From NCBI RefSeq assembly GCF_963576675.1, contig NC_088917.1, positions 73,456,610 through 73,520,609 of the forward strand: a DNA stretch of 64,000 nt. Direction: 5' to 3'. The DNA is from Euphorbia lathyris. Its lineage: Eukaryota > Streptophyta > Magnoliopsida > Malpighiales > Euphorbiaceae. Below, in pieces: positions 10,692-21,665 of the stretch. The notes under the pieces are model-generated. The model worked only from the letters and a program-made list of their open reading frames with translations, was not told the DNA's origin and ran no database searches. The translations under genes were made by a program, and so were the position numbers. Positions within the stretch are counted from its first letter, which is position 1, and every line of letters begins with the position of its first letter.

Positions 10692-13600
10692 ATGGATTTT
10701 GATGAATGGGATGGCACCAGAGGCATGGACGAGGTTTACGTAAACCTGGATAGAGTGGATACCTTCCACGACCCTACGACACACTTGAGCAGGACACGCT
10801 GCAACGAGGTAAGTGGTTCCTCACTTTTATTTGATTTGAACTCTAGGCTTTAGCACTCATATACGAACATGATTTGCATGCTAACTCTTAGACTGCCTTA
10901 GAGGACTTTAGCTAGAAAACGTGAATTCCTTTATTTACACGTAACACCTGTTTGTTTTTGTAAGAATGCGCGCTATATGCATGTGAATAGTACACTACGA
11001 ATTTATGCATGTTAACAGTAAAAACGATGTGAATAGTAAAAACGTGAATAGTGACAACGTGAATAGTAAAAACTTAGCTAATGCATGTGAATAGTAGAAC
11101 GTGAATAGTGCATGTGAATAGTGACAACGTGAATAGTAAAAACTTAGCTAATGCACGTGAATAGTAAAAACGTGAATAGTGCACGTGAATAGTAAAAACT
11201 TAGCTAATGCACGTGAATAGTAAAAACGTGAATAGTGCACGTGAATAGTAAAAACTTAGCTAATGCACATGAATACTGAAAACGACGTGAATAGTAAAAA
11301 CTTACCTAATGCCCGTTAACGTACGTGAATAGTAAAACCTAATCTACGCTCCTCATCACCGCAGACGAGAGTGGATCAAAGAATTGACTCAACCTTACGT
11401 GAAGGACCCTACATGAGAGATTTTTACAGAAAATTGGTCCTAACTGACCGGATGTCTCTAGGTTAGAAAATGAGAGAATACCTAGTCTTAACGCGTTCTT
11501 ATCACTTGCTTGCCTTAGGAGTTGTATTAAATTTTTTTTATCTTGTTCCTCTTTAGCTCATCGAGATTTCCGGGACCACTGCCGAGGTTCTTTCATGGTA
11601 TGATAGGCTGAGCGCCGCGGCGAGAGCCCGCGTGCAGGAGTTGGGCTTCGGATCCTTCATTGCAGCGCTGCCCCGCACCAACGGGGTGTGCGATCCCTTT
11701 GGCCTACGGCCCTGTGTGAGCGGTGGGTTGACTCGACCCACACCTTCCACCTTTCCTTCGGGGAGATGACCATCTCGCTCGGAGATTTCTCATTATTGAC
11801 CGGATTACGAGGGAGCAACACCCCCGTCCCTTTCCATTATGGCATGATGCGACCGCGGGTAGACCCTGCTAGGCTTGCCGCCTTGATAGGACCAGGAGTT
11901 CCCCTATGCGCCAAATCTACCCCGGCGAAGTTTATTTCGACTGCTAGCCTCTTGAGTAGACGGGACTTCTGTGAGACTGATGCTACTGATCTGGCGGTTC
12001 GTAGCTTCCTTGTATATGCTCTGAGTGAGACGATTTTCCGCACGAAGGGCGGAAAGGTACATGCGGGTCTCATCCAGGCCCTCAGTGATTTAGATGCCGC
12101 AGCTTCCTACGATTGGGTGGGGGCAGGCTTAGCTTTTCTCTACAAGTTTCTAGACCTGACTTGCCGGAAGCGCAAGGATTTCGGTGGTTACACCTTTGCT
12201 CTGCTGGTACGTGACGCCTTCTTGATTCGCCGGTCTTTGCTTTTTCTTTCTCACACTCCTAGTCCTTGTTTATACCGTAGGTGTGGGCGTACGAGAGACG
12301 CATCCTTCCCAGTCGATCTTGACCTCGATTGAGAGCACAGAGGCCGCCTTTTATGGTTCGATGGAGAGATTTTGATCTGAGCGCTGAGAGGAGGCGGACA
12401 GTGCCATGGCTCCTAGATCAGATTGAATCATTGGTCCTCACACAGGTAGATTTCGCTTAGTCTCGCTAGACTTTGGCTTGAGTCTTTCTGACCCTTTTCT
12501 TTGTGCATATTTTTTAGATTAAGTTCAGGTGGGACGACCTTGACTTCGGTCCCGAGTATGCATACACATCGATGATCCAGGAGCAGCAGTGCGTGCTCAC
12601 CGGCCCTTGTGTGCGGGTGTGGTATTTGGGAGATCGAGGCATCACCGGAGTGAGTGATGTTCACTGGACGCCGGGGGAGATTCCCGTTTCCATGTTTGCT
12701 GTGCGGACTCTGCCCTTATCGACCATTCGTCGAGATCTGACCCGTCGTTTTGTCGGTAGAGTGGTCTGGATTCATGCCGGGGGCCGCGAGCCTTATTTGT
12801 CTACTTTACTGAGCGCGAGGGATGCCCCGGCGGCAGCGATGGAGGTAGATCCGGTGGCGGACGTGTTTTCGAGAGAGGCGGTCGAGGCCGTCTTTGGTCA
12901 GGCGGAGGTTCCGGTAAGTGATTCCGCCCTCTTTTCATTTTATTCATGATATGCTCGGAGGTTTTATTGTGTGTTTTTTTTTTTGCCTTTTTTGCAGGAG
13001 GGATCCTGGCGGAGTGCCCACCTATCAGATTTTTTCGATGGCACTCGGGCTCAGACACCGGTGTGCGAACAGCCCTATTTTGTCGGTGAGTCCTCCAGTG
13101 CAGCTCGACCAGAGAGGTCGTCCATAGGCGTGCCTATACCAGACTATGGGAGAGATTATGCTACGATCTGCTATGAAGCGTCCGGGGCACCTTACGCGGG
13201 ATTTGAGGCGGCCCCTCCTATCTTCTCCTCGAGGGTCCCGTTTGATCCCTCAGACGCTTCTCTGACCACGAGAGAGACTTGTACGGATTACATAGGGCTG
13301 TCTGGTTATCTCCGAGACCGCCTCAGCTTGCGCTGCACCGATCACCTGGTATGTATCATCATTGTACTTTAGTGTAGTGAAATGTATGCATGTATGTATG
13401 ATTTATGTTTTTTTTCTATGCTGCCTTTTATCTGTTCTTTTTTCCTTTTTCTGTAGAGTGATCTACATGCCCACGAGCGGAGACAGAGCGAGCTAGTGCG
13501 GGAGGCTGATGCTCGAGTTGGTCATATGTATCAAGAGAGGAACGACCACTGGTCGGGGATGATGCGACGGGAGACTGAAGGTCGCCTTGCCGTCGAGGAG

Positions 13601-13795
13601 AGGGCGCGTGATGAGTCGATCAGACGCCTTGCTGCAGAGGAGAGAGCACGAGCTGCTGATGAGAGAGCACGAGTTTCCGATGAGAGAGCGTGAGTTTCTG
13701 ATGAGAGAGCGCGTGCTGCCGAGGAGACACTATCTGCGGAGCGGGCATCTCACCTGAGAGATTTTGAGAACTATTGGGACTTCCCTCCGTATTAG
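10692..13795 (+). pseudogene. Plant mobile domain (PMD) gene, six exons, antisense to gag-pol
   Basis: Exons fit GT-AG junctions, all in phase 0: 10692-10808, 11557-12206, 12281-12445, 12518-12913, 12998-13348 and 13457-13795. Exon 2 carries the family signature of plant mobile domain ('aminotransferase-like') proteins: SWYDRL near 11600, then CERWVDSTHTFHLSFGEMT and LGDFSLLTGL at ~11715-11810. Exon 3 continues with VWAYER and a PWLLDQ region. The last exon encodes a charged coiled coil with an 8-residue repeat (DERARVS-type). Three lesions are visible: a TG-duplication-like frameshift near 11685-11690, and TGA stops at 12320-12322 and 13691-13693, both at positions where CGA would be expected. 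PMD proteins act in plant gene silencing and genome maintenance (MAIN/MAIL1 families) and also occur inside transposons. Extra antisense ORFs between pol and the 3' LTR are known in Tat-lineage elements. The exon model is inferred from sequence. Confidence 0.75.
10984..11332. repeat. Minisatellite in intron 1 of the PMD gene
   Basis: Roughly twenty copies of gtgaatagt, mostly arranged as gtgaatagtaaaaac and gtgaatagtgcac, with a longer super-unit containing cttagctaatgcac. The repeat keeps the intron open in no frame and has no coding signal. Confidence 0.85.
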
Positions 13796-14270
13796 GCTCG
13801 TAGCTTTCATTGTTGCTTTGTAGCTTTCATTGTTGCTTTGTAGCTTTTATTAGGGTTTCTCCGATGTATAGGGAGTGGGGTGGATAGTAGGTAGGCTTTT
13901 TGTGAAAAGTAGGATAGGAAATGTATAACCCGTGATTCATATTACCATGCATTCAGTAGATTATGATGATTCCAATCATTCTCGTCAAATATATTCATGC
14001 CTTTATTTATTTACAAACAACAGAAATACTTAGTCTCTTATACATTGTTTTTGTAATTGCTCAAGTCATAACTATTGTTACCAGGACCCGCCTTTCGGTT
14101 TTCGGATCCTGGTGATTTTTCTCCTCTCCTTTTACTATCCCAGAATTTTTAAATGAGTGCCCTTTCGGGTTTTCACCCATTGGGATTTCCCTTATTGTTG
14201 CATATGTCGCCCTTTGCGGGTTTTCAACCTATCGGGAATTTTTCTTTATTTTTCTTTTTTTTTTTTTTTT
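13796..14270. other. Spacer between PMD gene and pol, with three diverged repeats
   Basis: No gene is seen. A ~65-bp unit recurs three times between about 14088 and 14242 (cctttcggttttcggatcc, cctttcgggttttcaccca, cctttgcgggttttcaacc). A T-run (14252-14271) directly precedes the pol stop codon on the plus strand. It is the 3' UTR for both convergent reading frames. Confidence 0.6.
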
Positions 14271-17200
14271 TTACGAAAAGTATTTCTTAAGCCTATCCAG
14301 ATTGGTAGGTTCGGAGAATTCCATGCCGTCCATTGTGGTTAACTTCACCGCTCCTTTGCTTAGTATCTTCTTTACGATGAATGGTCCTTCCCAGTTAGGC
14401 CTGAACTTCCCCATCGGGTCGGTGTGCGTCACACAGATCTGTTTCAGCACCAAATCTCCTTCTTTGATAGGGCTGGTCTTGAATTTTTTATTGAAAGCCC
14501 GAGCCATCCTTCTTTGATACAACTGTACATGGTAAAGGGCTTCCATCCTTTTCTCATCAACTAAAGCCAACTGCTCGCATCGCCTCTTTACCCATTCCGT
14601 CTCGGGAATTTCTGCTTCCACTGCGATTCTCAACGATCGCTTTTCAATCTCAATCGGCAAAACTGCTTCTGTGCCATACACCAAAGAGAATGGTGTTGCC
14701 CCAGTCGAGGTTCTGACTGTCGTGCGATAAGCCCACAACGCGAGTGGGAGGTGCTCATGCCAGTTCCGATGTGATTCCACCGTCTTTACGAGAATCCTTT
14801 GAAGGTTCTTATTAGCTGCTTCTACTGCCCCATTAGCCTGTGGACGGTACGGAGAAGACCTGTGATGTTCAATGCCATATTCTCGGAAAAGATTCCTTAC
14901 TTCCCCCTGAAACCGGACTCCGTTATCCGTGATCATGTGATGAGGCACTCCGAACCTGGTGATCAAGTGTTTTTCAATGAACTTTCTCATCTGCTTGGAT
15001 CCCAGTTTGCTAAACGACTCAGCTTCTACCCATTTGGTGAAATAATCGATGGCGACTGCAACAAACTTATGTCCGTTCGAAGCGTTAGGCCTTACTTCGC
15101 CGATGATGTCAATGCCCCAGGCAGCGAATGGCCAAATAGGTGCTAGCACATGTAGTTCCATGGCCGGAAGATGACTGCAATCGCCGTGGATTTGACAATC
15201 GTGACATTTCTTCGCATACTCGTTACAATCTCTTCCCATGGTGAGCCAATAGAAGCCTTGCCTAATAATTTTCTTAGCTAGTACTGCTCCTCCCATATGG
15301 GCTCCACAAATTCCCGAATGTACTGATTCCATCGCCTCGCGGGGTTCCCCCGCATCCAAGCATCTTAGTTGTAATCTGTCAATGTGCCTTTTGTAAAGCA
15401 AGTCGTTATGGATGACGAACTGACGAGCTAGCCTTCTAATCACAGCTTGATCCCTAGGTTCTGACTCTGCCGGATATGTTCCATCTTTCATGAAGTTCAC
15501 GATATCGAAATACCACGGTTTTTCATCTGCCCCTAACAGTATTACGTCTTCGTAGCACGGTTTGTGAGATCTTCTCAATACCAATGGTTTCGAAGTAAGG
15601 TTCCGGGGGTTGTCCCAAACTGACACCAAAGTGGCCAAGGCATCCGCGGCCTGATTCTGAGCTCGAGGAATGTGATAGAAGCGACATTCTTTGAATCTCA
15701 ATGCCAACCCTTCTAGCTGATCTAGATACGGACGTAGCCTTTCTTCTCTCACTTCCCAGTTTCCTTGTGCCTGTTCGATGATCAACTTGGAGTCGCCCCA
15801 AATTTCGACATATGACGCTCCCAGTGCTGCTAATGACTCCAAACCATAAATGCATGCTTCGTATTCGGCCATATTGTTGGTAAGGGGGAAGGATAACTTC
15901 TTCGCCATCGGGATTCTTTCTCCTTCCGGGGAGATAAGTAGTACTCCTACTCCGGCTCCATTCGAATTAACTGCTCCGTCGAAGAACATTTTCCACGGTA
16001 TAACTTCGATTGCATTCAAATGTTCATCGGGGAAATCATAGCTTATCTCTTCTTCTTCTGTATTCAGGGGTTGATTAGCCAAAAATTCTGCCATGGCTCT
16101 TCCTTTGATAACCTTCTTCGTCACATATTCAATGTCAAACTCGGACAAAAGCAACAACCATCTGGCTAACTTCCCCGTCAAGGATGGAGTTCGGTATAGA
16201 TACTTCACGGGGTCCATTCGAGAAATAATGATCACTTTATACGATTGGAAATAGTGCCGCAGTTTCTTCGTCAACCACACGACTGCCACACATGTCTTTT
16301 CGATCATGTTGTATTTGAGCTCATACTCTAGGAACTTCTTACTCAAATAATACACCGCGTGTTCCACACCGGTGTCTCCCTCTTGAGCTAACATTGCTCC
16401 AATAGATCGCTCCTCAATTGCTATATAGAGGAGAAGTGGCTTTCCCAGTTTAGGCGGTCTCAACACTGGCGGATTAGACAAGTAACTTCGGACACTCTCC
16501 AACGCTTGTTGACACTTATCATTCCAAACGACGGGTTGGTCTTTCCTTAACAACTTAAAGATTGGCTCGCAGATTGTGGTTAGTCTCGCTATGAACCGAC
16601 TGATATACTGAACTTGCCCCAGAAACCCCCTCACTTCCTTTTCATTTCTCGGCGCCGGCATTTCCTTTATAGCCTTCACTTTATCGGGATCCACCTCAAT
16701 TCCCTTATTTCCGATTACATAGCCTAAGATTTTCCCCGATGAAACGCCGAAAAAGCACTTCTTCGGGTTTAACCTTAGCTTGAATTCTGCAATTCGGGCC
16801 AAAAACTTCTCGAGTGCGGTAAAATGCCCTTCTCTTGTCTCTGATTTGACCATCATGTCATCCACGTAGACTTCTACCTCCTTGTGTATCATATCATGGA
16901 ACAGTGCTGTAGCCATTCGCTGGTAAGTTGCCCCGGCATTCTTCAAACCAAACGGCATTACCCTGTAGCAGTATGTTCCCCACTCTGTTGTGAATGAGGT
17001 TTTCGCTTTGTGCTTTTCGGCCATCTGAACTTGCATGTAGCCCATGAAACCATCCACATTTGTGTGTAAGACGCTTGATGCTGCACTGTCGATCAATACA
17101 TCGATATGAGGCAAGGCGAACTCATCCTTGGGGCATGCCTTGTTAAAATCTTTGTAATCCACGCACATCCTCACTTTGCCATCCTTTTTCGCAATGGGCA

Positions 17201-18131
17201 CTACATTTGCGACCCAAGGGGGATAGTCGATCACTTCGATGAATCCTGCTTCTAACTGCTTCTTCACTTCCTCTCTGATCTTATCTGCCCATTCGGGTCT
17301 CATACGTCGGAGCTTCTGCTTTACGGGCTTTGCTTCGGGATAAGTTGGAATGCGGTGAGTTACGATAGATTGATCAATTCCAGGCATGTCTTCATATGTC
17401 CAAGCGAATACAATTTCGTATTTTTTAATTATTCTCTCAAATTCTTTTCTCTCTTCAATAGTTAATGCTTGAGCAATTTGTATAAGTTTAGGATTTTCAT
17501 CCGTACCAAGATTGAAAGTTGACATTTCTATCGTATTGATTTCAAATGTAGGCATGTTATATGAATGAGAATGCATGGAATGATCATGATCAACATCAAG
17601 CAAGTAAGCAAAATCAGAATTCATTTCATTGATAGCGTGGGTGATTACATCATCGGACTCAAACAAAGCAGTAATACAATTTTCGTCCTCAAGGTTCTCG
17701 GGCTCCTCATGAATTTTGGAGGTACTAGGCTCATCTCCCGCTCCTGCAGTTGCCTCAATGGTGATGACTTGCTCTTCGGCATTCAAATCCAGCATTATAA
17801 TCTCATCGACAAAGCAGCTCGCCTTTCCTTTGCCCCAGTCGGCAACATCATTGAAGATTTCAAACCCTGGCAGAATCTTTCCTTCCGTGCTAGTCCACGA
17901 CTCGGAGGTTCCCGAATATGGCTTTCCATGCCCCTCGCTTACAAAATGCTTCCTCAAGCCTATTTTTCCTTCTGCACTCATGTTGGATGGACTCCCCTGC
18001 TCATATCCCAAACCCCTCCGGGTTTTCTGACTTTTAAAATTCGGAAACTCCGACAACCCTTGATGGTGTGCTCCTAATCCCATTCCCGGGATGAAACCTC
18101 CTTTCATCATCTTCACCACATCGGTGGTCAT
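14271..18131 (-). CDS. pol: Ogre/Tat pol: G-patch, reverse transcriptase, two RNase H domains, integrase (intact)
   Basis: An uninterrupted 1,286-codon frame. Residues ~8-43 form a G-patch (GFIPGMGLG..GLGY). Reverse transcriptase spans ~260-480, with NVDGFMGYMQ in the first motif and YVDD at 422-425. A first, Ty3-type RNase H (~560-685) is followed by a second, archaeal-type RNase H (712-835) with D718, E757, D780 and D830 in FFDGA, MAEYEA, GDSKL and AAD; this second domain marks the Tat lineage. The integrase has an HHCC finger (H938, H945, C976, C979) and the catalytic triad D1008, D1069, E1104, with the expected 35-residue spacing. No chromodomain is present. The frame is continuous with the upstream gag-pro frame, separated only by the TAA at 18174-18176. 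The first methionine at 18131 is a convention; the real product is likely a polyprotein part made by readthrough or splicing. All catalytic residues are present, so this copy may still encode active enzymes. Confidence 0.93.
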   Translation of the reverse strand: MTTDVVKMMKGGFIPGMGLGAHHQGLSEFPNFKSQKTRRGLGYEQGSPSNMSAEGKIGLRKHFVSEGHGKPYSGTSESWTSTEGKILPGFEIFNDVADWGKGKASCFVDEIIMLDLNAEEQVITIEATAGAGDEPSTSKIHEEPENLEDENCITALFESDDVITHAINEMNSDFAYLLDVDHDHSMHSHSYNMPTFEINTIEMSTFNLGTDENPKLIQIAQALTIEERKEFERIIKKYEIVFAWTYEDMPGIDQSIVTHRIPTYPEAKPVKQKLRRMRPEWADKIREEVKKQLEAGFIEVIDYPPWVANVVPIAKKDGKVRMCVDYKDFNKACPKDEFALPHIDVLIDSAASSVLHTNVDGFMGYMQVQMAEKHKAKTSFTTEWGTYCYRVMPFGLKNAGATYQRMATALFHDMIHKEVEVYVDDMMVKSETREGHFTALEKFLARIAEFKLRLNPKKCFFGVSSGKILGYVIGNKGIEVDPDKVKAIKEMPAPRNEKEVRGFLGQVQYISRFIARLTTICEPIFKLLRKDQPVVWNDKCQQALESVRSYLSNPPVLRPPKLGKPLLLYIAIEERSIGAMLAQEGDTGVEHAVYYLSKKFLEYELKYNMIEKTCVAVVWLTKKLRHYFQSYKVIIISRMDPVKYLYRTPSLTGKLARWLLLLSEFDIEYVTKKVIKGRAMAEFLANQPLNTEEEEISYDFPDEHLNAIEVIPWKMFFDGAVNSNGAGVGVLLISPEGERIPMAKKLSFPLTNNMAEYEACIYGLESLAALGASYVEIWGDSKLIIEQAQGNWEVREERLRPYLDQLEGLALRFKECRFYHIPRAQNQAADALATLVSVWDNPRNLTSKPLVLRRSHKPCYEDVILLGADEKPWYFDIVNFMKDGTYPAESEPRDQAVIRRLARQFVIHNDLLYKRHIDRLQLRCLDAGEPREAMESVHSGICGAHMGGAVLAKKIIRQGFYWLTMGRDCNEYAKKCHDCQIHGDCSHLPAMELHVLAPIWPFAAWGIDIIGEVRPNASNGHKFVAVAIDYFTKWVEAESFSKLGSKQMRKFIEKHLITRFGVPHHMITDNGVRFQGEVRNLFREYGIEHHRSSPYRPQANGAVEAANKNLQRILVKTVESHRNWHEHLPLALWAYRTTVRTSTGATPFSLVYGTEAVLPIEIEKRSLRIAVEAEIPETEWVKRRCEQLALVDEKRMEALYHVQLYQRRMARAFNKKFKTSPIKEGDLVLKQICVTHTDPMGKFRPNWEGPFIVKKILSKGAVKLTTMDGMEFSEPTNLDRLKKYFS

Positions 18132-18173
18132 GCTCGATTCGTAAATCCCGAAGACTTGGAATCCGGAGAAAAG

Positions 18174-21100
18174 TTAAGGCTCAATTCCCAATGCTGCCAC
18201 CGAGCTCAGTTTCTCAGCTCTAATTGTTACTATCTCCTCCCCGAAAGGGAACTTGATCATTTGGTGGAGCGTGGAGGGTACACCTCCCAGCTTGTGGAAC
18301 CAAGGGCGTCCCAACAACACAGCAAAAGTTACCGGGATGTCCAATACTGTGAACTCAGTCTCTTCTTCATGCGGCCCTACTTTCAATTTGGCCTTGAAAA
18401 CTCCTTTAATATGCCTACGGCTGTCATCGTATGCTCTGATCACTGTTTCAGAAGCTGTCAAATCTCCTCTCTCCACTCCCAACTTCGACAAGAGTTTCAA
18501 CGGACAAACATTAATGGCCGATCCATCATCGACCATCACACAGCTAGTCTTCTTCCCGTTAATTTCCGCTCGGATATATAATGGCTTGTTGTGAGCCTTC
18601 CCCTCTTCTGGGAGATCCTCGTCGGTAAATGTGATCTCAGTCCTCTTTCGAGCCATAATTGCCCCTACTAGCGCTGTCGGCTCGGTATCGGTGGAAATAA
18701 CCAAATTCTGCAACTCTTTCATCAGATTTTCCCGATGGTACCTAGAATGGCATAAAACTTCCCAGACCGTAGACTTAGCTTGCGTCTTCTTCAACTGTTC
18801 AAGAACTTGGTCGTCGGGCTTAGGAGCCGAACCTTCTCCAATCTCAATCTCTACCATTGGTGCCTTTCCCTCGGCCACACGACCTGATCTCGTCATCACC
18901 GCAACTTCCGGCTCGTCATCCGACTCGTCCCAAATGTTGATAGGGACCCTTCGATTGGCATCCTCCTCATCCGAGGAACTCGCCCAGATGTCTACGACCA
19001 TTAAATCCATGACGTGAGAAACACTCGGATTCAGGAAAAAGGGATCCGCCGATCCATACAAGGCCCAACCTATCAACTCATCATAGTCACGGAGGGACAC
19101 TCTACTCATCCTTCTCGCGGCCAACGGAATAGCGCCTCGTTGTATGCACATAAGCTGCACCTTATCGCTCATTGTCTCATTACACTGCTCATAACGGTGC
19201 CTCCACCTTCTAGCATAATCCACAAAATGTTCCTCGGGGAATTGCCTAATCCTGTCCAGATCATCCAGGGATCCCGTCCATGGAATGTACATTTCATATC
19301 TCGCCACAAAGGCATTTCGGAGTGGTATCCAATGACACATCTCTTCCTCTGACAGACCCTGATGCCACAATAAGGCTTCACCCATCAAGGTTTCCGGAAA
19401 ATGTTCATGCAACTCACACTGTGGAAATCCAGCGTTATACATATGATCGCGGAATATCCTTGCATGCTCCACAGGATCCCGGTATCCACCATACCTAGGC
19501 ATCGCTAACACCGCATCGGGTGTTTGGTAAGACGGGGAATGAGGGGTTTGCTCTGCTAGCATCCATACTGTATACTCCTTGATAAATCTCTTTGTCATAG
19601 CTGCCCAATCGGTCTTAACATACATTGGCAACGACATATACCACATCAGCGGTTCACCCATCAATGAATTACAAAACAAGCTAGTGATCTCTTCCTCTTT
19701 GAAACTCAAGGCTGTCATAGCCGACAAGTAGAAGTGAAGATGCTCCATAGGGTCCTTATTACCGTTATACTTGCTCACCTTTGGCAATGGACGTTTGATG
19801 GGTCCAATCTGCATTGCAAAGTGCTCCGCAGTTCTATCCTCACCTCTCTGATACTTTTCAAGAAACAAATCTGACAACCGATCCCAATCGTGCTTGCAAG
19901 AGTCGGGTAATGAATGGAACCATTACAAAGGCTCACCTACCAGCGAATGGTGGAACCACTGAGCAATTTCATCTACTCCGAAGGATTCAATAAACATGTC
20001 ATGCATATATTCACGCAAGTGCACTTCGGGATCCCTTCCGCCACTAAACAAACCCAAATTTGGCACGATAGTCCGAGACGGCCCCTCTCCGGTCTCTTCG
20101 GCACTATCCTCGTCATATGGTGCTCCACCATCTGATCCCTCCTCCATTGGTTCATCCTCTTGTTCCTCACCCAAGAAGGACACATACAGACCATTTCCTA
20201 CATTGCTTCTTTCGACGGAGTCCAACAACTCCTCTACATCTTCCTCAAAAGATTCCATCACCACAGTTTCCATCAAACCAGCTCCGATCACGCTCACCCT
20301 ATGATTAGGCAATGGATTGCGCCTAACGGAAGGGTTTGCTGACGAAGGATCAGCTATCTTCTTCTCCTCAATCAAATCTTGGATTTCGTGTTTCAGCCTC
20401 TCGCAATTCTCAATCGTATGTCCATAACTGCTGTGGAATTCACAATACCCTCTAGCCTGAATCTGCGGAGTAGGTTGAGCTTTGTTATACGGGGTAAGGG
20501 CTTTCAACAACCCCTTCTTCTGCAGACATTCAAAAACTTTCGCATAGGTCTGATCGAACTTGGCGAACCGCCTCTTTTCGATAGCATTAAGATCAACCAC
20601 TTTCACTGTCGCAGATTCCGTACTCGCGCTAGACCCTCCGGCACTATATCCAGACTTCGTCCACTTGGTATAAGCTTTCTTCGGCTCCCCATCGCCTTCG
20701 ACAGTTAAGGCACAACTATACATCTGATTGAAATCTGTGAACGGCATATATCTCAACTCATTCTTAATATACGGCAACGTATTGCCAATCACCATTCGGA
20801 TCTGATCTTGCTCAAGCGGCTTCTGTTTCATGACCGCGGCCTTAGCCCTCCATCTCTTCACGAAGTCTGAAAGGGATTCTCCAGTCCGCTGCTTAGTGCT
20901 CTCTAACTCTTTCAAAGTGACTTCCAACATGGTGTTAAAACTATACTGAGCGATGAATGACTTCGCTAACTCCTTCCAATCCTTCTTTGTCACCATTGGC
21001 AGCGCATGGAACCATGTGAGGGCAGCCCCCTCCAGGTAAGTGTTAAACAGCCCCAGGACTTGATCCTCAGTCAGGATCGTGTGCTTCATTACCGCAACGT

Positions 21101-21665
21101 ACTGATTCATGTGAGCGGTGGGATCTCCAGTTCCATCGAACTTTTTCATGTCAGGGAGCCGGAATTTCAGAGGCAAAGCTATTGCTGTCAAGAAATTCTT
21201 CAAGTTATAGAAATCCTGACTTCCGGAGCTTCCTCCGTGCAAGTCCTGCACTTCCTGTGTGATGTGTTGCCTCCACTCCTCTTCCTTAGCTTTCTCCTTC
21301 TCTAACTGTTTTCGGACATAATCCTGATAATCCTCCTCATTCCCAAAGCGAGGGCCATCGTTCACCTCATTCTCAGCACGCTTACTACCACTCTTGTTGT
21401 CCTTCAGTGCTAACTCAGCTAGCTGGGCCAAGATTGCGGCCAGCTGATCGTTGATATTGTTCACAGAATTCTCCAATTCAGCCACCTTCTCATCGGTTGC
21501 AGACATACTGACGGAAGACTGAGTATACTCGGATGAAGATGATTCAGAAGCCACAACTACTGATTCGGGACTGTCTACTCGAGACTGATCAAACTGTCTG
21601 ACAAGCCGATTACTCTCGCGAAACCACAACCGCTTAATGATGACGTCTGCGCGAACGGTATCCAT
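18174..21665 (-). CDS. gag-pro: Ogre/Tat gag-protease polyprotein with four capsid-like modules, one in-frame TAA
   Basis: One frame from the ATG at 21665 to the TAA at 18174-18176 is interrupted only by a TAA at 19923-19925. Part 1 (580 codons) has a coiled coil (~55-135), capsid module 1 (168-245) with FDGTGDPTAH and LEGAALTWF, a C-terminal capsid half (250-325), and a zinc knuckle C408-H411-H416-C421. It ends inside module 2 (FSGGRDPEVH, SLVGEPL). After the stop, part 2 (567 codons, from 19877) completes module 2. Module 3 (31-104) has YNGNKDPMEH and SLMGEPLMWY, and module 4 (122-290) has YGGYRDPVEH and TLMGEALLWH plus a C-terminal half. The aspartic protease (~435-545) has VDDGSAINV at the active site and LLGRPWFH at its end. 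Gag packages the RNA and protease matures the particle. Four repeated modules in one gag are unusual. The TAA at 19923 may be a late mutation or a regulated stop. Confidence 0.85.
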
